NCBI RefSeq assembly: GCF_000239695.1
Contig: NZ_JH470340.1
Span: 1-64,000 of the forward strand
DNA length: 64,000 nt
Reading direction: 5' to 3'
Origin: Actinomyces graevenitzii C83
Lineage (GTDB): Bacteria > Actinomycetota > Actinomycetes > Actinomycetales > Actinomycetaceae
In this document: in pieces, positions 23,934 through 32,310 of the stretch
How the letters are laid out: each line of letters begins with the position of its first letter
How positions within the stretch are numbered: position 1 is the stretch's first letter
Notes under the pieces: model-generated
What the model saw: only the letters and a program-made list of their open reading frames with translations
Told to the model about the DNA's origin: nothing
Database searches by the model: none
Position numbers and translations under genes: made by a program

Positions 23934-26003
23934 ATGAGTGACGTGGCGGCAGGCAAGCTACTGACCAGCAGCGATATTCGCGAGCTGTGCGCCCAGTTAA
24001 ACATTCGCCCTACCAAAACCCTGGGCCAAAACTTCGTTAATGATCCGGGCACGGTACGCAAGATCGTGCGTAACGCCGGCGTACAAGCGGGAGAGCAGGT
24101 GTTGGAAATCGGCCCCGGCTTGGGCTCACTAACCCTGGCGCTGCTGGAGGCTGGGGCGCAGGTAAGCGCCGTCGAGATTGATCCGCCCCTAGCTCAAGCG
24201 CTACCGACCACCGCCCAAGCGCGCTTCCCGGAAGCTAAATTACAAGTTTTTACTGCTGACGCCTTGACCATTACCGGCCCAGAAAGCATCGGCGGCACCA
24301 CCCCCGTCCGCCTGGTGGCTAATTTGCCGTATAACGTGGCCGTGCCGATTGTGCTGACCGTGCTCGAAAAGCTACCCAGTATCCAGACCGTTCTGGTGAT
24401 GGTGCAGGCGGAGGTAGCCGACCGCCTAGCGGCCACGCCGGGCAACAAGATTTACGGTGTGCCCAGCGCCAAGGTGGCCTGGTATGCCAGCGCGCGGCGT
24501 ACCCTAACCATTGGCCGCAACGTGTTTTACCCGGTGCCTAATGTGGACTCGGCGCTGGTAAAAATTGAGCGCCGCCCCCATCCGGATACTGCGGCTACGC
24601 GCGAGCAGGTTTTTGCTGTTATCGACGCCGCCTTTGCTCAGCGTCGCAAGACCTTACGGCAGGCACTGGCTGGTTTGGCTGGTAGCGCCGGCGCCGCCCA
24701 GGAGGCGCTGGAGCGCGCCGGGGTTAGCCCCACGGCTCGCGGTGAAACCCTAGACATTGACCAGTTTGCCGCCGTGGCCCAGCAACTAAATGCTGCTAGC
24801 GCCGGTGCGTGCGTTCCAGCTGCCAGTGCGCCCGCCCCGGCCACCAGTGACCCGGCTGTGAGCGTTAGCGCCCCGGCTGTGAATACCCCGGCCATGAGCG
24901 TTGGTGGCTCGGATGTGAGTGTCAGTGCCCCTGGCAAGGTAAATCTTTTCCTAGCCTTGGGTGCCGCCCGCCCCGATGGCTACCACCCGCTTAACACCGT
25001 CTTTGCCCAGATCGGCTTAAGCGAGACGGTTACGGTCACGCCGTTACAGTCTCTGGCTACGACGGCGCCGCAGCCGGCCTCGGCAGGCTCGGTCCCGGCG
25101 GCCGCTCAGCCGGCCTCAACTGCCCCTGTCTCCTCTGCCTCGTCGGCCCCGGCCCTAGCAGCCCCAGCGGCCCAGTCAGACTTGGCCCCGGCGGCCGCTC
25201 AGCCGGCCCCATCAGCCACGGCTGTCCCGGTCCAGCCGGGCTTAGTCCCGGCGGCCCAAACCGGCGGCCCGCGCATTGAGCTGGCCCTGACCCGCCCCGA
25301 TAGCAATGTGCCCCTAGATCACACCAACCTGGCCTACCGCGCCGCCCAGGCGGTGGCCCAGCAAGCCGCCCAGCGTGGCCTAGCCACCCCTGACGTGCAC
25401 ATTTTGCTAGACAAGGCCGTGCCGGTAGCCGGAGGCATGGCTGGTGGCAGCGCGGACGCAGCTGCCACCCTCAAAGCCTGCAACGAGTTCTGGCAGGTGG
25501 GCCTGAGCCTAGAAGAGCTAGCCCAACTCGGCGCCCAGTTGGGTGCGGATGTGCCCTTCGGGCTTTACGGCGGTGTAGCTCTGGGCACCGGACGCGGGGA
25601 TCTAATTGAGCCACTTAAGGCCGCCCCCGGCCCCTACTACTGGACTTTTGCCTTGCAGGATGAGGGTTTATCGACGGCGGCCGTGTTTAAACACTTTGAC
25701 GCCACTGTGCAGGCCCCACCAGTGGCTGACATGCCGCCAGAGCAGCTACTGGCAGCTCTAGAGGCCGGTGATGTGGCCGAGGTTAGCCGCCATATCCGCA
25801 ACGATCTACAGGCCACGGCTATCGATCTACGCCCAGAACTAGGTCAACTAATTGACCTGGCTAAGAAGGCCGGCGCTCTGGCAGCCATGGTTTCTGGCTC
25901 CGGGCCTACTGTGGCCGCCCTTAGTTCCAGCCGCGCGGCGGCTGAGCGGGTAGCTCTATGCTGGAGCCTCACCCCCTTCTGCGACCAGGTAGTTACCGGT
26001 TAA
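23934..26003 (+). CDS. RsmA-IspE fusion: 16S rRNA dimethyladenosine transferase and CDP-ME kinase
   Basis: One uninterrupted 689-residue frame joins two enzymes that are separate neighbours (rsmA/ksgA, ispE) in most actinobacteria. Residues about 15-285 are RsmA, with KTLGQNFV, the SAM loop EIGPGLGSLT, catalytic NLPYNVA near 130 and the C-terminal helical domain; it dimethylates A1518/A1519 of 16S rRNA. An Ala/Pro/Ser linker (about 286-327) leads to the GHMP kinase IspE of the non-mevalonate isoprenoid pathway: APGKVNLFL, DGYHPLNTVF, the ATP loop PVAGGMAGGSADAAAT near 496 and VSGSGPTVAAL. A 72-residue Ala/Pro insert (about 372-444) splits the IspE N-terminal domain. ATG 23934 follows AGGTGA; an in-frame GTG nine bases upstream is less likely. 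Confidence 0.93.
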   Translation: MSDVAAGKLLTSSDIRELCAQLNIRPTKTLGQNFVNDPGTVRKIVRNAGVQAGEQVLEIGPGLGSLTLALLEAGAQVSAVEIDPPLAQALPTTAQARFPEAKLQVFTADALTITGPESIGGTTPVRLVANLPYNVAVPIVLTVLEKLPSIQTVLVMVQAEVADRLAATPGNKIYGVPSAKVAWYASARRTLTIGRNVFYPVPNVDSALVKIERRPHPDTAATREQVFAVIDAAFAQRRKTLRQALAGLAGSAGAAQEALERAGVSPTARGETLDIDQFAAVAQQLNAASAGACVPAASAPAPATSDPAVSVSAPAVNTPAMSVGGSDVSVSAPGKVNLFLALGAARPDGYHPLNTVFAQIGLSETVTVTPLQSLATTAPQPASAGSVPAAAQPASTAPVSSASSAPALAAPAAQSDLAPAAAQPAPSATAVPVQPGLVPAAQTGGPRIELALTRPDSNVPLDHTNLAYRAAQAVAQQAAQRGLATPDVHILLDKAVPVAGGMAGGSADAAATLKACNEFWQVGLSLEELAQLGAQLGADVPFGLYGGVALGTGRGDLIEPLKAAPGPYYWTFALQDEGLSTAAVFKHFDATVQAPPVADMPPEQLLAALEAGDVAEVSRHIRNDLQATAIDLRPELGQLIDLAKKAGALAAMVSGSGPTVAALSSSRAAAERVALCWSLTPFCDQVVTG

Positions 26004-26086
26004 GCGCCCGCAAGCCGTGCCACCCGCACCCCAGCGTTCACGCGGTAGAATGCGGGGGCTGGTTTTATCTGCAGAATGAGGATTTA

Positions 26087-27967
26087 ATGGCTCACCTATT
26101 AGGGGTCGAGAACCTGCGCATTGTTGTAGGCAGTCGTACGCTACTAGACGGTGTCACGGTAGGCATTGAAGACGGCACCCGGGTGGGCGTGCTGGGCCCC
26201 AACGGCGCTGGTAAATCCACTTTCCTGCAGGCCCTATCAGGTCAGCGTGAAATCGATGGCGGACGCATCACCCGCGCCGCCGACACGCGCGTGGCCATCC
26301 TCAACCAGAGCGACAACTTCCCCCCGGGCATCAGCGTGCGCCAAGCGGTGCACGGTGACACGCCTGAGCATGTGTGGGCCTCCAACCCTGCCGTGCGCGA
26401 CATTCACGCCGGGCTGCTGGCAGACGTGGACCTGGCGGCCGACGTCGACACTCTCTCAGGCGGTCAGCGCCGCCGCGTTGCCCTAGCCCACGTGCTCACC
26501 CAAGACGCCCAGGTGGTGGTGCTAGATGAGCCCACCAACCACCTCGATGTTGAAGGCGTGGACTGGCTGGCTCGCCACCTGCAAAAACGCTTCGATTCAG
26601 CGCGCGGCGACGGCGCCCTAGTGGTGGTCACCCACGACCGCTGGTTCCTAGACGCCATCTGCAACCGAGTGTGGGAAGTAGTTCCCGGCGTCGACCCCGG
26701 CAATGGCCGCCCCCAAATCCCCGGCCGTATTGAGCTTTACGACGGCGGCTATGCGGCCTACATTTTGGCGCGCGCCGAGCGGGCCCGCCAGGCCGAAGTG
26801 GCTGCCGCCAAACGCGAAAACCTACTGCGTAAAGAACTGGCCTGGCTGCGACGCGGCGCCCCGGCGCGCACCTCCAAGCCACGTTTCCGTATCGACGCCG
26901 CCGAAGCCCTAATCGCCGACGTGCCCCCGCCGCGTGACAGCGTGGAAATCACCCGCATGGCCACCGCCCGCCTAGGCAAGCGCGTTATTGACCTGGAAAA
27001 CGTCAGCGTCAGCTACCCCGCCCCCGGCGGCGGCGAAAACCAGGTGCTGCGCGAGGTAACCTGGCGCCTAGCCCCCGGTGAGCGAGTAGGCATTGTGGGC
27101 ATAAACGGCGCCGGTAAAACCACCCTGCTGCGCCTGTTGCAAGGCACCCAAAAACCCACCAGTGGGCGGGTACGTACCGGCCAGACCGTGGATGTGGTGA
27201 CCCTGTCGCAAACCACCCATGAGCTGGATCAAATCAGCGAGCTGCGGGTGGTTGAGGCAGTGGCTGCAGTGGCCGAGCACGTCACCGTGGGTGGCAAGGA
27301 GCTAAGTGCCAGCCAGCTGGTTGAACGCCTGGGCTTTACCCGCCAACGCGCCTGGACCCGGGTGGGGGAAATCAGCGGTGGTGAACGCCGTCGCCTGCAA
27401 CTGCTGCGACTGTTGATGGCTCAGCCCAATGTGCTGCTGCTGGACGAGCCCACTAACGATCTAGACACTGACACCCTGGCTTCAATTGAGGATATCCTCG
27501 ACACCTTCCCGGGCACGCTAGTGGTGGTCTCCCACGACCGCTACCTGCTTGAACGCGTCACTGACCACCAGCTGGCTTTGCTTGGTGACGGGCATCTGCG
27601 TGATCTTCCCGGTGGGGTGGAGCAGTATCTGGAGCTGCGTCGCCAGCAACTTACGGCCGCCTCTGGGGCTGCAGGGACGACGTCGCCAACTGCGGAGGCT
27701 AAAAACGCCCCGTCCCAGGGGGAGCAGGGTGCCTTAAGCGGGGCTCAGCGCCACGCGGCTGCCAAGAACCTGGCCCGGCTAGAGCGCCAACTGGATAAGG
27801 TCAGCGCCCAGATCGCCAAGCTACACGCGGAAATGGAAGTGGCTTCAGCTGATCCTGGGCGCGTCAATGACCTAATTGAGCTGGGCAAACAGCTCAGCCA
27901 GGCGCAGGAACGCCAGGCAGACATTGAGCTGGAATGGCTTGAAGCTGCCGGCGAGCTGGAGCAGTAG
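26087..27967 (+). CDS. ABC-F family ATP-binding protein
   Basis: The 626-residue cytosolic protein has two ABC ATPase domains and no membrane helices. Domain 1 shows GPNGAGKST, LSGGQRRRVALA and VVLDEPTNHLD; domain 2 shows GINGAGKTT, ISGGERRRLQLL and LLLDEPTNDLD. A Lys/Arg-rich interdomain linker and a C-terminal coiled coil (about 560-625) match ABC-F translation factors (Uup/EttA-like), which act on the ribosome. The ATG at 26087 follows GAGGAT; longer forms starting inside rsmA-ispE are unlikely. Its position after ispE is conserved in actinobacteria. The stop abuts that of the convergent acyltransferase gene with no gap. Confidence 0.94.
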   Translation: MAHLLGVENLRIVVGSRTLLDGVTVGIEDGTRVGVLGPNGAGKSTFLQALSGQREIDGGRITRAADTRVAILNQSDNFPPGISVRQAVHGDTPEHVWASNPAVRDIHAGLLADVDLAADVDTLSGGQRRRVALAHVLTQDAQVVVLDEPTNHLDVEGVDWLARHLQKRFDSARGDGALVVVTHDRWFLDAICNRVWEVVPGVDPGNGRPQIPGRIELYDGGYAAYILARAERARQAEVAAAKRENLLRKELAWLRRGAPARTSKPRFRIDAAEALIADVPPPRDSVEITRMATARLGKRVIDLENVSVSYPAPGGGENQVLREVTWRLAPGERVGIVGINGAGKTTLLRLLQGTQKPTSGRVRTGQTVDVVTLSQTTHELDQISELRVVEAVAAVAEHVTVGGKELSASQLVERLGFTRQRAWTRVGEISGGERRRLQLLRLLMAQPNVLLLDEPTNDLDTDTLASIEDILDTFPGTLVVVSHDRYLLERVTDHQLALLGDGHLRDLPGGVEQYLELRRQQLTAASGAAGTTSPTAEAKNAPSQGEQGALSGAQRHAAAKNLARLERQLDKVSAQIAKLHAEMEVASADPGRVNDLIELGKQLSQAQERQADIELEWLEAAGELEQ

Positions 27968-29242
27968 CTAGGCTGCGTGCTTACCGCCGCCACTACGACG
28001 ACGCGGTCGGGTAGGACGCGAGGGCGGACCTTGCTGCACCCGGCGGCCCTGCGGACGCTTGCGGCGTCGGGGCAAGCTAGGCAAGCTGGGCATACGCACA
28101 TGCCCAGCCAACTGCAGTAGCTTCTCCTTAGGAACCAGGTGGCGTAGGTCGATACCCTTACCAGGCAAGCCAATTGACCAGGGCGCCAAGTATTTAAGCG
28201 CAATACAAACCGCGAAACAGGCCGCCGTAATAATCCAGGCAAAACCCACCGACAGGGAGTTATCTAAAACAAACTGGGGGATAGGACCCATAGCTGTAAT
28301 GAGTTCTTCCATACCCAGAGAGTTAATTACAATCTGCACAGCCAACACGATGAATTTGTGAGTACACAAAATACCCAGGGTCATTTTCCCAATGCGGGTC
28401 AAATCATCTATATTCCAGGCGCGCGAAATCATGCAGATACCGGCAATACCAACCAGCGCGGCCGCCACAAAGTTGGCGTAGTTGCCGTAGGTGCGGGCCA
28501 CATAATCCACCGTGGTGGTGTTGTAGTGGCTGATGGCGGCGGCAATCGCCAGCAAACCAATGCCGTCTAGGCCCTCAATTAAAGGGTATTTAATAGGCAA
28601 ATGGTTGACGATGGGGCGCATATACATGCCTAGGAAGAAGAACGGCATCAGCACCCCCACTCGCTCAAAACTCCAGGGGTACCAGACCTCTTGGTGGGAG
28701 GCTAAAAACCAACTGGGAAGTAGGGAAATTACAATAATTATGGCTAAAGCGATACGATTACCCTCAATTAGCTTGGCGGTGCCCCAAGCTATCAGGTAAG
28801 CGATCATAATTGCGGGTAAAAACCACAGCGGCTTATTCCAGTCCATGTGGTGCGCCGAGGGGGTGGCCCACATGATGTCTTTAAGCATGGTGGTAAAACT
28901 TGCGGGATTTTTACGACCCAATGAACCAGCTGCCACTGAACCCAGCACTGCGAAAATGCATACAGAGATAAAAGCCCACAGCGCGTAGGGGAGCATGATG
29001 GCGCGGACGCGGGTGTAAAGGAAGCGGGGAAAGGACCGTTTTCCAGGGTTGAAAACCAGTCCAGAAAGGAAGAAGAAGGCGGGAACGTGGAAGGCGTAAA
29101 GCAGGTCGAACAGCGCGGGGTGCTGATTCCAGGGGAGATAGAAGTGGCCGGCCACAATGGCCAACATGCACCATCCGCGAGAGACGTCGATCCAGGCAAT
29201 ACGCCCGGTGCCGCGCCTAGCTAGGGCGGCAGGTGGGGTCAT
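27968..29242 (-). CDS. Acyltransferase 3 family membrane protein
   Basis: The 424-residue integral membrane protein has about ten helices and the acyltransferase-3 start RIAWIDVSRGWCMLAIVAGHF (about 13-33), in which the Arg and His correspond to the family's functional residues. Such enzymes O-acylate surface glycans or lipids; the substrate here is unknown. The C-terminal 45 residues are very basic (Arg/Pro-rich) and end in GGGKHAA. Its start overlaps the stop of the TetR gene by four bases, so the two form an operon and the regulator probably controls it. Confidence 0.85.
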   Translation of the reverse strand: MTPPAALARRGTGRIAWIDVSRGWCMLAIVAGHFYLPWNQHPALFDLLYAFHVPAFFFLSGLVFNPGKRSFPRFLYTRVRAIMLPYALWAFISVCIFAVLGSVAAGSLGRKNPASFTTMLKDIMWATPSAHHMDWNKPLWFLPAIMIAYLIAWGTAKLIEGNRIALAIIIVISLLPSWFLASHQEVWYPWSFERVGVLMPFFFLGMYMRPIVNHLPIKYPLIEGLDGIGLLAIAAAISHYNTTTVDYVARTYGNYANFVAAALVGIAGICMISRAWNIDDLTRIGKMTLGILCTHKFIVLAVQIVINSLGMEELITAMGPIPQFVLDNSLSVGFAWIITAACFAVCIALKYLAPWSIGLPGKGIDLRHLVPKEKLLQLAGHVRMPSLPSLPRRRKRPQGRRVQQGPPSRPTRPRRRSGGGKHAA

Positions 29243-29868
29243 GCAATGTCTCCTTGGTTACGCAATACAGGGTCAGGCTCCATGCCGCGAAGGCCGTTCC
29301 ACGCCAGGTTAACCATGTGCGCAGCAACCTCCTCCTTGGTCATGGTGCGGTCGAGTAGCCACCATTGGGCGGGCATAGCAACAATACCCACTAACATTTG
29401 AGCGTACAGGGGAGCAAAACGCGCATCAATACCATGTTCTGTAAATTGTCTGGCCAAGATGCCGGAGACTTGCACCGCCACATCCGCTAACAAAGTTGAG
29501 TAGGTTCCCCTTGAGCGGTCATTTTCTGAGGAAATGATGCGGAAACCATCAGTGTTATCTTCGATATATGTCAGCAGCGCCAAGGCGGCGTGTTCCACCA
29601 CCGCAGAAGGTGAGGGATCTGACTCTAGGGCGTTGACTATAGTGGAGTAGATCAAGGTCAGTTCCCGGTCAATGATGACCGCGTAAAGCCCCTCTTTACC
29701 CCCGAAATGCTCATACACCACCGGCTTGGAAACCTGGGCGCTAGCAGCTATTTCTTCGATTGAGGTGGCGTCATAACCGCGCTCAGCAAAAAGCGTGCGG
29801 GCGACGTCGATCAGCTGCTCACGTCGTTCCCCCGCACTCATGCGAATCCGTTTTGAAGTCATAGCCAC
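29239..29868 (-). CDS. TetR family transcriptional regulator
   Basis: The 209-residue product has the TetR DNA-binding domain (TSIEEIAASAQVSKPVVYEHFGGKEGLYAVI, about 35-65), followed by a helical ligand domain typical of the TetR_C subgroup seen in actinobacteria. It is the first gene of a two-gene unit with the acyltransferase, with a 4-bp ATGA overlap. The divergent tRNA-Gln begins 46 bases upstream. The inducer is unknown. Confidence 0.87.
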   Translation of the reverse strand: MAMTSKRIRMSAGERREQLIDVARTLFAERGYDATSIEEIAASAQVSKPVVYEHFGGKEGLYAVIIDRELTLIYSTIVNALESDPSPSAVVEHAALALLTYIEDNTDGFRIISSENDRSRGTYSTLLADVAVQVSGILARQFTEHGIDARFAPLYAQMLVGIVAMPAQWWLLDRTMTKEEVAAHMVNLAWNGLRGMEPDPVLRNQGDIA

Positions 29869-29914
29869 CGCACAAAGTGTGTAAGAATAGATCCCGGTAC
29901 GCCTGACGTACCCT

Positions 29915-29986
29915 TCCGCCCTAGTGTAATGGCAGCACGCAGGCCTTTGGTGCCTTGTGGTCCGGGTTCGAATCCTGGGGGCGGAG
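29915..29986 (+). tRNA. tRNA-Gln (anticodon TTG)
   Basis: A 72-nt cloverleaf is visible: acceptor arm TCCGCCC with GGGCGGA, D-arm with TAGTGTAATGGC, anticodon loop CTTTGGT (anticodon TTG, Gln), and T-arm GGTTCGAATCC. The discriminator is G and CCA is not encoded. A run of Ts (29988-29992) follows. Promoter bases lie in the short gap to the divergent TetR gene. Confidence 0.95.
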
Positions 29987-30046
29987 CTTTTTGTGCGCTA
30001 TGCTGTAGACAGTATTTATGCTTCGACCCGTTTAGGAGCTTTCCTC

Positions 30047-31021
30047 GTGGCCACAAGCCCTGCCGCCGTCATCATCATGGCCGCCGGTAAAGGAACGCGT
30101 ATGCGTTCGGCGACCCCCAAAGTTCTACACCAGATCGGGGGGCGCAGCTTGTTGAATCACGCTGTGGTTGCCGCCCGTGGACTTCAGCCGCAGTATTTGG
30201 TTGCGGTAGTGCGTCACCAGCGCGACGACGTCGTCGCTCACTTGGAGCGGGTGGCTCCGGATGTGGTGATTGCTGACCAAGACGAAATTCCCGGTACTGG
30301 CCGGGCTGTGGCCTGCGGTTTGGCTGCGCTACCTGCCGACCTAACCGGCCCGGTGGTGGTTACCAGCGGTGACGTGCCGCTACTGGATACTGCCACCCTA
30401 GAAGCGCTGCTAGAGCAGCACGTCAGCCGTGGAGACGCGGTCACTATTCTTACCACCGAACTGGCTGACCCCAGTGGCTATGGCCGTGTGGTACGTACCG
30501 AGGAAGGTGCAGTAGCCGGCATTGTGGAGCACCGTGACGCTTCTGAGTCACAGCTGCTAATCAAGGAAATTAACGCGGGCGTGTATGTTTTCGACGCCGC
30601 TCACCTGCGTGAGGCACTAGGTGGCCTGGGCACTGACAACGATCAGGGCGAGGTTTACCTGACCGACGTCGTAGCCGCCGCCTACCAGGCCGGTAAGTCC
30701 ACCAGCGCGCTGGTGGTCACCGACACCTGGCTAGTTGAGGGCTGCAACGACCGCGTACAGCTGGCCCAGCTAGGGGCTGAGCTTAACCGTCGTATTCTCG
30801 AGCACTGGATGCGCACTGGCGTAACCATCGTGGACCCCTCCTCCACCTGGGTCGATGTGGATGCCAAGATCGGCCAGGATGCCTACCTAGAGCCCGGGGT
30901 TATTGTTCACGGTGCCACCGTGATTGGTGACGAGGCCTATGTTGGGGCCCACAGCGTCCTAGACAATGTGGAAGTTCCCGACGGCGCCGTCGTCGCCCCA
31001 CTAAGCCTGCTGGAAGCCTAA
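30047..31021 (+). CDS. glmU: GlmU-like UDP-GlcNAc pyrophosphorylase, acetyltransferase domain truncated
   Basis: GlmU normally acetylates glucosamine-1-phosphate and then couples GlcNAc-1-P to UTP. This 324-residue protein has the full uridylyltransferase domain (AAGKGTRMRS near 14-23, QDEIPGTGRAV near 78, TSGDVPLLD near 102, the metal Asp in SGDVP, GEVYLTD near 204, LVEGCNDR near 227). After the linker helix it keeps only the first two or three left-handed beta-helix coils (TIVDPSSTW, IGQDAYLEPGVIVHGATVIG). It stops about 130-160 residues short of the usual 450-490, so the acetyl-CoA and catalytic His region is absent. GTG 30047 follows AGGAGCTTTCCTC. Position before prs matches mycobacterial glmU-prsA. 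Confidence 0.9.
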   Translation: MATSPAAVIIMAAGKGTRMRSATPKVLHQIGGRSLLNHAVVAARGLQPQYLVAVVRHQRDDVVAHLERVAPDVVIADQDEIPGTGRAVACGLAALPADLTGPVVVTSGDVPLLDTATLEALLEQHVSRGDAVTILTTELADPSGYGRVVRTEEGAVAGIVEHRDASESQLLIKEINAGVYVFDAAHLREALGGLGTDNDQGEVYLTDVVAAAYQAGKSTSALVVTDTWLVEGCNDRVQLAQLGAELNRRILEHWMRTGVTIVDPSSTWVDVDAKIGQDAYLEPGVIVHGATVIGDEAYVGAHSVLDNVEVPDGAVVAPLSLLEA

Positions 31022-31088
31022 AGCAACCAGCATGATCTCCTACCTACCCACCCACATGGCCAAACGGCTACAAGGAGGCAAATAATCC

Positions 31089-32072
31089 ATGACTGGCATT
31101 ATCAGTGAGGGCTCTAAGCGCCTGGTGATCGTATCAGGCCGGGCTCACCCTGAGCTTGCGCAGGCCGTGGCCAAGGAGCTGGGCACCGAGGTGCTGTCCT
31201 CTAGCGCTTACGACTTTGCTAATGGCGAGACCTATGTACGTTTCAACGAGTCGGTGCGTGGCTGTGACGTGTTCTGCATCCAGTCTCACGGCGACCGCGT
31301 TAACGACTGGGTTATGGAGCAGCTAATTATGGTGGATGCGCTTAAGCGTGCCTCTGCCAAGCGCATCTCTGTGGTGGCTCCCTTCTTCCCCTACGCCCGC
31401 CAGGACAAGAAGCACCTGGGGCGCGAGCCTATCTCTGCCCGCTTGATTGCAGATCTGTATGCCACTGCTGGCGCTGAGCGCCTCATGAGCGTGGACCTGC
31501 ACTCTGCCCAGGAGCAGGGCTTCTTTGACGGCCCCTGGGACCACCTGTGGGCCCAGCCGGTGCTGGTTGACTACGTCTCTAAGCACATTGACCCGGCTAA
31601 CACCACGGTGGTTTCTCCTGACGCTGGCCGTATTCGTGTGGCCGAGCGTTGGGCGGACAAGCTTGGTGGCACCCCGCTGGCATTCGTTCACAAGACCCGT
31701 GACGTTACTCGCCCCAACCAGTCCGTGGCTAACCGCGTGGTTGGTGACGTTAAGGGCCGCACCTGCGTGCTGGTTGATGACATGATCGACACCGGTGGCA
31801 CTATCGCTAAGGCGGTTAAGGTACTGCTCGACGCCGGCGCTGAGGATGTCATCATTGCCGCCACCCACGGTGTGCTCTCCGGCCCCGCCGCTGAGCGTCT
31901 AAGCACCTGTGGCGCCAAGGAGGTTATCGTCACTGACACCCTGCCCATTAGCGAGGAAAAGCGCTTTGAGCAGCTGACTATCCTCTCTATCGCGCCGCTG
32001 CTGGCAGCCGCTATTAAGGCTGTTTTCGACGACGGCTCAGTGGCTGACCTGTTTGACGCGGGCGACCACTAA
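31089..32072 (+). CDS. prs: Ribose-phosphate pyrophosphokinase
   Basis: Prs makes PRPP from ribose-5-phosphate and ATP for nucleotide, His, Trp and NAD synthesis. The 327-residue sequence carries the flexible-loop and binding motifs: FCIQSHGDRVNDWVMEQ near 57-73, PFFPYARQDKK near 98, the metal-binding VDLHSAQEQGFFD near 138, and the PRPP loop VLVDDMIDTGGTI near 218. An AAGGAGGCAAAT site precedes the ATG. A strong terminator follows and marks the end of the conserved block before the polysaccharide island. Confidence 0.97.
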   Translation: MTGIISEGSKRLVIVSGRAHPELAQAVAKELGTEVLSSSAYDFANGETYVRFNESVRGCDVFCIQSHGDRVNDWVMEQLIMVDALKRASAKRISVVAPFFPYARQDKKHLGREPISARLIADLYATAGAERLMSVDLHSAQEQGFFDGPWDHLWAQPVLVDYVSKHIDPANTTVVSPDAGRIRVAERWADKLGGTPLAFVHKTRDVTRPNQSVANRVVGDVKGRTCVLVDDMIDTGGTIAKAVKVLLDAGAEDVIIAATHGVLSGPAAERLSTCGAKEVIVTDTLPISEEKRFEQLTILSIAPLLAAAIKAVFDDGSVADLFDAGDH

Positions 32073-32101
32073 GGCACATAGCTAATAAGACGCATAGCTA
32101 A

Positions 32102-32143
32102 GTGGGGGGCCAGTTCTTACGAACTGGCCCCCCACCTGTTTTT
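32102..32143 (+). terminator. Strong intrinsic terminator after prs
   Basis: A perfect 15-bp stem (32102-32116 with 32121-32135, GTGGGGGGCCAGTTC against its complement) with loop TTAC is followed by CTGTTTTT. It ends the prs transcript. Confidence 0.95.
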
Positions 32144-32236
32144 ATAGGCTTTAACGAGCTGGTCAAGCCACAGCTATAAGCCAAGCGTTCCAAAGCGCCG
32201 TAACTGGGCCGGTGTGGCTAGCGTGACGTAGCTAGG

Positions 32237-32281
32237 GCGGCGGCCAGAGCGGCGCGGCGGCGGCGGCGGCCAGAGCGGCGC
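32237..32281. repeat. 19-bp direct repeat, G/C-rich
   Basis: GCGGCGGCCAGAGCGGCGC occurs at 32237-32255 and 32263-32281. It lies in the 167-bp gap between the prs terminator and the convergent GT2 gene, at the left edge of the polysaccharide island. No gene is seen in the gap. Confidence 0.85.
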
Positions 32282-32310
32282 AGCTAGAGCGTCGTCGTCG
32301 AGAAAAAGAT

